NCBI GenBank assembly: GCA_036939755.1
Contig: JALLAZ010000229.1
Location: 1-19,126, forward strand
Source: Stephanodiscus triporus
Taxonomy: Eukaryota; Bacillariophyta; Thalassiosirophyceae; Thalassiosirales; Thalassiosiraceae
Direction: 5' to 3'
DNA length: 19,126 nucleotides
How positions within the stretch are numbered: the stretch's first letter is position 1; each line of letters opens with the position of its first letter. Shown piece by piece: positions 1-9,100 of the stretch. The position numbers were made by a program, and so were the translations under genes. Under the pieces are notes generated by a model. The model did no database searches, was not told the origin of the DNA, and was given only the letters and a program-made list of their open reading frames with translations.

Positions 1-89
1 AAAGTCCGAAGTCCCAAAAGAGGGCTGAGGTCCCAGAAGCGGTTTTCCACTTGTAAACAACAATATATTTTACATCTCACATCATCATC

Positions 90-2480
90 ATGCGCACCAC
101 CGCCACGCGCGACTACAAAGACGACGACGACGACGGAGGCTACGAGTCGGCGGTCGCCGCCCTCCTCTCCCCCCTCCATCAGGCGACGTCGTACGACGCC
201 ATACGCGCGTCGTCGGCACGGAGGAAAGACACCATCCGCGACATGCGACTGTACCTCCGACGGCTCGACCTCGACCTGAACGGCGACTTCGAAGACGACG
301 ACGACGAAGACGACGAAGAAGACGACGACGACGACGACGACAACGAAGACGAAGAAGACGATGACGAAGACGACGACGACGCGTCAGTCCCGCCGCTCAT
401 CTTTCACGTGGCCGGGACGAAGGGGAAGGGATCCACTCTCGCGATGATCGAGTCGATATTGCGGGTCGGACGCGGCCTGAACACCGGACTCTACACTTCC
501 CCCCACCTCGTCGACGTACGCGAGAGGATACGCATCAACGGCAAGCCGATATCGAGGCGGGACTTCGGGAATGCGTACTGGGACGTGCGACGTCGGCTGA
601 CGACGACGCCGCCGCCGCCGCCGGAGGATGATGATGATGATGATGGTGTGGAGGGGGAGGAGGGGACGACGACGACGAGGAGGAGGAGGGGGAGGAGGAT
701 CGACGTCCGCGACGACGAGGACGACGTAGACGTACCGGTATTGCCGGGGTACTTTCGCATGCTAACTCTGATGGCGATGAGCGTGTTCTGCCGCAGCCGT
801 CGGCCGAGGATCGACGCGATTCTGATGGAGGTGGGCATGGGGGGCAGGTACGACGCGACGAACGTTTTCGAGCCCGGATACGAGGAGGATGAGGAGGAGG
901 AGGACGACGACGACGATGATTACGACGACGACGATCGTCGACGACGACCGCGGCAACGACGACAACATCGTCGTCGTCGACGACGACTGCTGCTACGACG
1001 ACGGCTGCTGGTGCGGGGCGTGAACCTAATCGATTACGATCACGTTCGCGTGCTCGGCGCGACGTTGGAACGTATCGCTTGGGAGAAGGGGGGGATATAC
1101 GTGCGCGACAAGACGACGAACATCGGGCCGGACGACGGTGGGTACGACGAGTTCGTCGTGCGGGAAGGGGGGGGAGGGGGACGACGTTTGGAGGGGGGGG
1201 GGGGGAAAGAGGAGGAGGAGGAGGTAGAGGAAATGGGAAAACCGTCGTCGATCGTCTTCGCCAGCGGAATCAACGCCCCCGAGGTGCTGACGGTCCTCGC
1301 CGACGTCGCCGGAGGCAACGGCTCCCGCCTCTCGGTGGTACGCGACGACGACGACGACGACGACGGCACGTCGAATTCGCGGCATCCGACGTTCCTCGAC
1401 GACGTCGGATTGTGCGGCGATCATCAGAGGGGCAACGCGGCGCTCGCGCTCGCCATGTGCCGTTACGCCGCGCGGAGGCGTCCCGACCTGATGGCACGCC
1501 GCCCGTCATCGTCGTCGTCGTCAACGTCGACGGAGCTCGAGGACGACGACGTCCGACGAGCCCTGGCGACGTCGTTCTGGCCGGGACGGTGCCACACGTT
1601 GCGCCTCGCCGACGCCACGACGCGCGACGACGACGACGACGACGACGACGCCCGTGGTAGTCGTCGTCGTCGTCGTCGCGCGCGGCCGTCGATCACGCTG
1701 AGGTTGGACGGCGCTCACACCCCCATCTCCATGGATGCGTGCGTACGATGGTTCCGCGAGGTCACGAGCGCGACGACGACCGCCGCTTCGACCAGCGATC
1801 GTTCGTCGTCCTCCTCCTCCTCCGTCGACGTCGTCGCGAGGAGGGTCCTGGTGTTCAACTGCGGCCACGAGCGCAATCCCATCCCCCTCCTGTTCGCGCT
1901 GTCCCGATCGAGCATGTTCGATTCGGTCTACTTCTGCCGCGCGGACGCCGAGCGTCCGAGCGCCGTCCCGAAGGCGCTGGAGGACGGGTGGGCGAGGGAG
2001 CCCCTACCCCTCCTCGACGACGTGTCGGGGAGGGCGCGCTTAGACGACCACGACGACGACGACGACGACGACGGAGCGGGGTCGACGACGACGACGGTGA
2101 CGTGGGAAGGAATGCGCGATTCGCTTTTGGCGACCGACGATATATATCGCGATAACGCGGTCCGCGGCGACGTCGACCCCGCCGCGACGTGGCAGGAGTC
2201 GCTGGGATTCCTGTGGAGGGTGATGGACGCGTACGTCAGACGCGACGGCGGCGGCGGCGCGCGTTCGCCGTCGTCGGTCACCACGGGTTTGAGCGTGAGG
2301 GATGCGCTCGCGTCCATCCGAAAGGAAGCCGCGCGCTGGGCCGCGATGATAGACGATGATGACGTTGGCGAGTCCGTGGATGCGGAAAGACGAGGACTTT
2401 CGGTAGAGGTGTGCGTTACCGGCTCTCTGTACATCGTTGGGTCTGCCCTGGCGGCTGCCGGATGGGAGGAAGGAGACTGA
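90..2480 (+). CDS. FPGS: Folylpolyglutamate synthase with acidic low-complexity insertions
   Basis: This enzyme adds glutamates to folates using ATP, which retains them in the cell and makes them better cofactors for one-carbon metabolism. The 796-residue frame carries the family signatures in order: MRLYLRRL near residue 52, the P-loop GTKGKGST (109-116), TSPHL (136-140), EVGMGGRYDATN (247-258), DYDHVRVLGATLERIAWEKGG (315-335), HQRGN (445-449), LDGAHTP (539-545), VFNCGHERNP (588-597) and a C-terminal TGSLYIVGSALAAAGW. Between these blocks sit Asp/Glu, Arg, Ser and Gly tracts (66-97, 178-215, 265-309, 360-380, 419-425, 513-531, 571-578, 652-661), which make it longer than the usual roughly 450-600 residues. 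They fall where loops are expected. The ATG at 90 is the first in frame after a TAA at 54-56. No intron is needed. No organelle targeting peptide is obvious, so the enzyme is probably cytosolic. GC and codon use differ sharply from the minus-strand genes. Family assignment is firm; that every acidic tract is translated is inferred from the open frame. Confidence 0.92.
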   Translation: MRTTATRDYKDDDDDGGYESAVAALLSPLHQATSYDAIRASSARRKDTIRDMRLYLRRLDLDLNGDFEDDDDEDDEEDDDDDDDNEDEEDDDEDDDDASVPPLIFHVAGTKGKGSTLAMIESILRVGRGLNTGLYTSPHLVDVRERIRINGKPISRRDFGNAYWDVRRRLTTTPPPPPEDDDDDDGVEGEEGTTTTRRRRGRRIDVRDDEDDVDVPVLPGYFRMLTLMAMSVFCRSRRPRIDAILMEVGMGGRYDATNVFEPGYEEDEEEEDDDDDDYDDDDRRRRPRQRRQHRRRRRRLLLRRRLLVRGVNLIDYDHVRVLGATLERIAWEKGGIYVRDKTTNIGPDDGGYDEFVVREGGGGGRRLEGGGGKEEEEEVEEMGKPSSIVFASGINAPEVLTVLADVAGGNGSRLSVVRDDDDDDDGTSNSRHPTFLDDVGLCGDHQRGNAALALAMCRYAARRRPDLMARRPSSSSSSTSTELEDDDVRRALATSFWPGRCHTLRLADATTRDDDDDDDDARGSRRRRRRARPSITLRLDGAHTPISMDACVRWFREVTSATTTAASTSDRSSSSSSSVDVVARRVLVFNCGHERNPIPLLFALSRSSMFDSVYFCRADAERPSAVPKALEDGWAREPLPLLDDVSGRARLDDHDDDDDDDGAGSTTTTVTWEGMRDSLLATDDIYRDNAVRGDVDPAATWQESLGFLWRVMDAYVRRDGGGGARSPSSVTTGLSVRDALASIRKEAARWAAMIDDDDVGESVDAERRGLSVEVCVTGSLYIVGSALAAAGWEEGD
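285..380 (+). repeat. GAC/GAA trinucleotide tract coding an Asp/Glu run
   Basis: An almost pure array of GAC, GAA and GAT codons gives about 32 acidic residues (66-97) just before the first beta-strand and P-loop of the synthase. On the other strand it reads as poly-Ser, which explains a spurious Ser-rich frame there. Confidence 0.85.
882..1016 (+). repeat. GAC then CGA trinucleotide tract coding Asp-rich then Arg-rich runs
   Basis: The same GAC/CGA motif is read first as Asp (266-282) and then, after a phase change in the repeat, as Arg (283-307), giving a strongly bipolar acidic/basic insertion. It sits between the DATN block and the GVNLIDYDH block of the synthase. The Arg half includes CTG codons read as Leu. 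The stretch also contains GTCGTC arrays complementary to the GAC arrays, so a single strand could fold back. Confidence 0.75.
1165..1205 (+). repeat. G-run cluster (G-quadruplex potential)
   Basis: Several long G runs lie within about 40 bases, ending in a run of 13 G at 1193-1205. In the coding frame they give poly-Gly inside the folylpolyglutamate synthase. Four or more G-tracts so close together fit the usual G-quadruplex pattern, and such homopolymers are also slippage-prone. Confidence 0.6.
1621..1682 (+). repeat. 22-bp perfect inverted repeat of CGA/TCG trinucleotides inside the FPGS gene
   Basis: Positions 1621-1642 are the exact reverse complement of 1661-1682, separated by 18 bases. 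The left arm codes an Asp run and the right arm an Arg run (residues 511-531). The arrays continue a few units on the left, so slipped pairings are also possible. Confidence 0.85.
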
Positions 2481-2699
2481 TGAGGTTGACTCCTTTTTAG
2501 AGTTTGCAGGTGTAAGGTAGTTATATGCCACCATTGGTTGCTAGCCTGCAACGGCATTGCCTTCGGTGTTCATCGCGGAATGTTTGCAGTTTGGAAGAGG
2601 AAATCTTCTAATGGCCAATCGTCATCCTTGGAGCCCTGTTTGCCAATCCATGACTGATGTGCATGTGTACCCTACTCTAGAGAGTTCAACGCAGCAACT

Positions 2700-2727
2700 C
2701 GACTTCGCCTTCGCGAGCCCGAAGTCG
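2700..2727. repeat. Short inverted repeat (possible hairpin in a 3' region)
   Basis: CGACTTCG at 2700-2707 is the exact reverse complement of CGAAGTCG at 2720-2727, with a 12-base loop. It lies about 220 bp past the folate gene stop. It may be a 3' UTR hairpin or chance in a GC-rich patch. Confidence 0.35.
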
Positions 2728-3032
2728 CGCGTTTCCGAGATGGCTCGAGCGTGAAATCATTTTGCCAGATGATCCTTTGATTGTATGACTCGCAGGGGGG
2801 AAACGCAAAGCCGCCACCATCACCCCCTGGTCGCCGCCGGCCATCATCGCGGCTTGTCAGTTGGCATGAATCAATAACCATCAAATTTTGACTGTAACAA
2901 ACTTTGTTATCCACTTCAAACAGTGAAACCCCGGCGAAATGCAAATTGTATCATAATATGGCATCGTCCGATCCCTTCCCATGATGAAGAGGAATCAAAG
3001 GACGGTTGGTGGATTACAAAATAGCTAGATTT

Positions 3033-3038
3033 TTTATT
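3033..3038 (-). promoter_or_regulatory. Candidate polyadenylation signal of the giant gene
   Basis: The minus strand reads AATAAA here, inside an A/T-rich stretch about 130 nt beyond the stop codon at 3167-3169. The spacing is plausible for a 3' UTR. The hexamer is poorly conserved in many algae, so this is only a candidate. Confidence 0.3.
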
Positions 3039-3166
3039 TTAGAATGCATGTCTAAAATCAGAAAAGACCTCAAGAAGCATCTGACTAGATGTGGATACAT
3101 TGATTTAGATTAACATTAATTGCTCCTATTGTTCTTGGATCAGTTCATATTCTTTCTGTTCTTCTT

Positions 3167-6100
3167 TTATCTCTTGTGGGAGGTCGATGGCTTTTTGTTT
3201 GGATTTGGCTTGTGGGTTGACGGTGATTTTTTTTTCGGATTCGGAGAGTGGGTTATCGATGGTTTTTTGTTTGGATTCGGCTTGTGGGTGGGCTTTTGGT
3301 TTGGAAATTTTCCAGCTTTGGTTGGGCTCCCTGAAGGAATTTCACTTGGGCTGATTATCGGGTTCTCTGAAGGAATTTCACTTGGGCTGCTGCTGGGGTT
3401 CTCTGAAGGATTCTCACTCGGGTTGCTACTGGGGTTCTCTGAAGGATTTTCACTCGGGTTGCTGTTGGGGTTGTCTGAAGGATTTTCACTCGGGTTGCTA
3501 CTGGGGTTCTCTGAAGGATTTTTACTCCGGTTGCTGTTGGGGTTCTCTGAAGGATTTTCACTCGGGTTGCTATTGGGGTTCTCTGAAGGATTTTCACTCG
3601 GGCTGCTGCTAGGTTTATCTGAAGGATTTTCATTCGGGTTGCTACTGGGGTTGTCTGAAGGAATTTCACTAGGGTTGCTGCTGGGGTTCACAGAAGGATT
3701 TTCACTCGGGCTGCTGCTGGGGTTCACGGAAGGAGTTTTACTTGGGTTGTCACTGGTTGGTACTGAATTCCCGGTTGTATTTCCCACCACTTCAACGCCG
3801 CCTTTTTCGAAGTATCCATTTTGACCTGACATGACTTTTATGCTGTATGACGTTTCTGATGCAAGACCTTTAACCGTATACGAAGACAGATCACCAGGGA
3901 GAAACGACTTTACAACTTTGTAGTATTCATCACCTTGCATTGAGCGTTTGATAAGAATCATGAAGGAAATCCCTGTCGGGTGCGTGTCATTAGAATGCGA
4001 GCCCCATGCCACACTGATTGAAGACTCAGTTGATCCGAGCACATGTAGGTTGAGTGGAGTCATTTGCTTAGTATAAAAAACCTGGTATTCTTGCGCGACA
4101 CCAAAATCAAATAGGTGAATGTAATCTTGCTCAACAACTTCCCCAGATGACAAATATTCAGTCCATGATGTTTGCCACGAGTTATAATGTCGAAGTAATG
4201 TGTAGTTTACATCCGTGCGGAAAACTCTATCCAGAATGTAGTTGCTCCCTGAAACAGGGTTATCAAATCGAATATAAACCCAATCAGAAAGCAATGACCT
4301 TTCCTCTCCTGTGAGAGAATGGTGGACAGTGACAACAATTTCGTTCAAAGATACGTGGTCTATGCTGTGAATGATGGATTTGTCCACCACTGAAGCAACT
4401 GTCAAATTGCTGTGCTGCATGTCAGATGTGAAGACATGGTCAGGGATATAGTATGCATCTGGATTGGTGTTCACCAAGAAGTCATCGAATCCGTCGTCAA
4501 TATATCCATATCCTTGCGATGCAACGTGATTGCCGTCAACTCTTACAACATGTGAAAGTTCAAAGACTTCTACAGATTCTATTATTGAAAGTTTATCGTC
4601 GTTGATTGGACCTTCATATTGAAATGTTGCTGTGAAGTTGTTGAACTTTCCTCGTATTGACGATACCATATCCCACACACCAACTGATTTGCTTCTGCTT
4701 GGAATAATTCCAAAGTCGATGTTCGTCGATCTTGATGCAATTGATGTATTCCCTAGCCGTGATCCAATAATGTTGAAATCAACAAGTAAACCTTTCTCGT
4801 TCTCTACGATTTCTGGTTGAGATGATAGGATCCGAACATCAAACGCATCGCCATATCCCCGATTCTCTATCAAGAGAGCAAGATGATATGGAATTGAGGG
4901 TTCGACAGCAGCTGTAAATGGGTCATCAGCAAACACCTCTCTTGAGTAGAAATATTTTAGAAACAGTTGTGGATCTGGCTTGACTGTAATTGTGTCAGGC
5001 GCAAGATATTGGATGTAATCAATGCCTTCGATAGAGTATCTAAGGACACCACCAATATCATATTTGATGTCAAATGTTGGTGCTGCCTCGGTTAGAGGAA
5101 GTATCAGCCATGTCACCTTGGCATGAGCCCCAGCACTTATTACTCCTCCAGCTAAACTAGTCACCTCAGCCAGAACTGCTTTATCGAAAACAAAAAGTGA
5201 AGTAGCATCTTCTGAAAAATTTCCAAAGGGCGAAACCTTGAGAGATACCGTTACATTTTCTAGGTTTGAGTCTCCGCCATTGAATATCTCCAGGCGCGCT
5301 TCAAACCCAATTCTAGTCAATGTCAGTTCCTGTTCAATTCTGATACGCACTGCAGCGCACACACCAGCAAGTTTTCGTGACTCCTCGTACTGTTGACCTT
5401 CTACTGCAGTCAACCAAGCATCTCCAAGGCCTACATAGTGTTCACTCTGAATATCTTCCCTTGCCGACCAAAATGCTGACATAAGAGCTTTTACGCCTTT
5501 GAGGTCAAAGAATGGATCGGAGTAGCTTGTTGGGAGATCACTTGCACTGAATATCCCTTGATTCCAAAATATAAGACTCTGATTCCAAGTACTGGCAAAC
5601 TGCTTTATATCCAACTCGCTTGGAACAGTGAGTCCCATGCTCAGTAAATTATAGAGTTCTGAGTTTGATATGAACTCTCCGGACTCCCCACTGTCGGACA
5701 AAGCTTCATCTAATGCTTTCCCAAAAGTTATTGCCTTTATGCTGTCAAATTTTAAAGGCACAAATGGGTCCCTATGCAAAGATCCAGAATATGGTAGCAA
5801 CATCAAATCTATCATTGACTCAAATCTTTCAGCCTGGACAAATAAATTAATCAGCCCGGGGCTGTCCATGAGATCCGAGTGATCATAGCACACCTCACGG
5901 CTCAGCTGGCATGAAATGACGCTTGACAAAAGAGGTGCCACTTCCACAAGCTCGATGGCACTCCTGAAGATACATGGGAATAGGGATCTGGCGCCCAGCC
6001 GAGCTTTTTCTATACATGCAATCATCGTCACTTCCACTTCTTGAAAGACTTCCTGTCGATTGTCTGTTTCCTGGAAGGCAACCTTTAGATCAGCCGGGGA

Positions 6101-9100
6101 GCACTCTTTGCACCCAAAAAGTCTCCTTCTTGGCGCTGTTCCAGTCGTATCAATTGAAGTCGTGGGGCTGGGCGTGGGACTTGCAGCCATTGTTGCGCTT
6201 TGCGGACTTATTGCTGGCGACGGCGTTTGCACCCTCGACAGACTCGCCGTTGGTGATAACGTTGGTGCTCTCGACAGACTTGTGCCAAGGTATTTACAAT
6301 CCGCAATTAATCCTAAGTTTGGTTCAGTCCAAGTTCCAGTTCCATATCCATATCCACAGCGTGGGCAAGGAGGGGTTGGTGGAGGGATCGGCGTTGGTGG
6401 CTCCACCAGTGTCCAATTAGTAGTTCGCTGCTCTATTTCATAGCAATCTCCTGGGCTTGGAAAGCTAAGTGAGGGCATGCATATTTCGACTATCTTTCCA
6501 CCACAATCATAATAGGCGCAGCCACCACCAACAGTTTCATCTTCGGGACATATGTATTGACATGGATCCAGTACACCCTCAACAAAATCCATTAGTTTAT
6601 CGCCCAAGTTCTTGGCAAGGCAGAACACTTCTGCAATGTCTTCAAAAGGAATTTCGGCGAGAGTCAGTTTGGTACCAGCTGGTAATTCTACCTCCGCGAT
6701 ACTTTTAAGGCTGTCAACTTGATCACATATTCCTTCATATACTTGCCCATATTTTGAAGCCTTAAAATTATCCGCTCCAGACATAATATCGTCATACATC
6801 TTCCCATATTTCAAAGCCATTTTTTGATATACCTTCCTATTCTTTAAAGCCCTCAAAGCCACAGCCTTCAATTCGACTGAACCTCCACCTGTGATATAAG
6901 CAAGAAATGCTTCCCACAACATTTTGCATGTAATACACGCAAAAAGATCGACACAGTCTGAGAAATTGACAATGCCTAGTCTGCGTTCCAACACCGGCGG
7001 AGGCACATCAACTGAAAGTTTTCTTGTATCAGTAAGGTTTGTGTTGTTCGTGATGATTATATCGGATGGAATCTTCGTCTGGTTATCATAGATGAAATCA
7101 TATCGAGTTCTATCGCTATATCTGTAGACAATATCAATTCTACCATTGGTGTCGAATTTGTAGTACCATGGCTTTGTTGGATTGCTTGCACTGATTGATA
7201 TGAAATCCAGGCCAGTGTCCCATCTCGCATCATCTATAACTGGAAGGAAAAAAACATTGTTTGGGTTTAATGGATCTCGCATCTCTGTCATATTTTGAGG
7301 AATCTCATATCTGTTTATTTGCGAAACCTCCACAGGAAAAGACAGCGTTGAATTCGCGCTGAGACGACCAAGATTTTTCGTCTTCGGTGTGATGAATGCA
7401 ACATTCTCCCAAAAGGCAGGCAGCCAAAATGTTAAATTTTCTACCGCAATAAGCCCAACGTTTGTGGCCGACATATCGAATGAGTCGATATGCCCGGAAC
7501 GCAGCGATTCAAAATCTAGATGTAAAGGCTCCCAAAGTATAACCGGCTTTGGCACATCTGCGGGAACCATGCAAATGACGAGATTATTAGTTGAACAGGC
7601 GTTGCAGGAAAATTGCATCTTGTAAGTGCTCATACTTACGGGTTGTAAAGGTCGACTCAACGATTATTTTGTATCTGTCAACTACTGAAACGGGCACCAC
7701 ACGAAATGTGTAAGAGACGGACTCAAATGAAAGAAACGCTTCAACTATTTGCCCAGGTGACTCGAGGAAAATTCGTCTTGTGAAACTTGTGTGTCCTGAC
7801 TTTTGAGCAATAACTTCGTAAAAGTCCTCGACCATATCGGTGAATATAATTGTTCCATCTGTGCCTGAGTTTCCCATGTACACAGTGCCTACTGTCAAAC
7901 TTCTGACTCTTACATCAACATCATCTAGATTTGACTTTTCCTCCGAAAAGAATGTGGCCTCATTTTGTGTAATAATAGTGAGAGTGGTGGACACCGATGA
8001 GATTGTTGTCACTCGAAATTCCAAGATGACAGTATCAGAATTGTTCGAAACAAAGCCTATCTCTCCAACAAAAACTGTTCCGACAGCAGTGTTTTCTGGA
8101 ATCAGGACTCGAAATGAAACTAATGTGACTTCATCAACCGCAAGAGCAGGTATGTTTTCTGACACAGGGCGAACACACCCATCGGTAGCAAAAATAACCT
8201 CAATTGAACCGCTTGCAAGGGTTCCAACGTTTTGAAGCATGACGTCATAATACTTTGGAGCTCCTCCTGCTTCTGCTTTCACATCAATTGTATCACTAGA
8301 CAGGTGTAGTATTGGGGTGCGATACTTTATATCCATGAAAACATATGATGAAGAGATGGACAAGCCTTCGGTCGTTGACAAGTTGAAATATACACGACCT
8401 CTCAGCCCTGTCGAGGAAGATATATTCAGGGACATTGCCAAAGTATCACTGGTTGCGTTTGCAGTGCTAGAGTTCAAAGATGGAACAATGCTAAAATCGT
8501 TGCCTTGATCGAATGTAACGTCAATGCCAGAAAAGGATCCACCCTTGAAACGGAACAAGAATGCGCTTTCAATCGACTGTGGATCGAGCGGAAAACCTCT
8601 GAAATAATAATAGTTTGGAATCACATCAACACCCATGATCATGATCTGACCCTGCACAGTGAGGTTGGTGCACATGGGATGCTCCCCACCATAGAGAAAC
8701 ACACCAGCATCAGTGCTGTACGGTTGATACGAGCCCCGCTGAGCGCCGAAGGGATTTGTTTTGACAGTTACTTTCCTGCGATGGCCCAACGATCCTTGCT
8801 CTTGCACCCAAAAAACTGCAGGGACATCCCCAATAGGTCCATTGGTTGACATATCCAATGTAAGAACATCAAAATACACAATTGGAGAAGGGCGGATGTA
8901 GGATACGGGGGCAGTTGAAACTACAACATAGTACGACGGTGAGACATGAAATACAAACTCAATGGCATCTGAACGCGAAAGCTCATTGGTAGCTTGAACT
9001 TTTATATAAAAAAGACCTGAACTTGCAGTAGGACTCGTCCAACTGATAACCCCAGATTCAGCATCCAGGACAATGCCATTAATAGGCTTGCCTATTAATG

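Larger units (their letters stand above)
2481..3166. other. Convergent intergenic region
   Basis: This non-coding stretch lies between the stop of the folate gene (+) and the stop of the giant gene (-), so it should hold both 3' ends. I see no convincing gene: small frames here lack codon bias or homology cues. It contains an 8-bp inverted repeat (2700-2707 with 2720-2727) and an AATAAA-like hexamer on the minus strand. From about 2940 onward it is AT-rich. Confidence 0.6.

Noticed and set aside
62..72. AATATATTTTA considered as a TATA box
   Set aside because: It is about 20 bp before the ATG, which leaves no room for a normal transcription start and leader.
882..1016. An intron within the folate gene hiding the Asp/Arg insertion
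   Set aside because: I found no convincing donor, branch and acceptor set. The frame is open throughout and resumes the family pattern at once (GVNLIDYDH).
179..2157. Several Ser-, Arg- or Val-rich frames on both strands over the folate gene
   Set aside because: They are other-frame readings of the GAC/CGA trinucleotide arrays. Only the frame from 90 carries the conserved synthase motifs.
3340..3755. 36-bp periodic array considered as a CRISPR or non-coding minisatellite
   Set aside because: The copies are degenerate, have no unique spacers, and keep a clear N-P-S-x protein pattern in the gene's frame.
3120..3824. A 234-residue plus-strand frame with repeated GFSEGFSLGLLLG-like units
   Set aside because: It is the exact antisense of the N-P-S-E coding repeat. 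A 36-bp periodic sequence without stops on one strand easily stays open on the other, and it lacks its own gene context.
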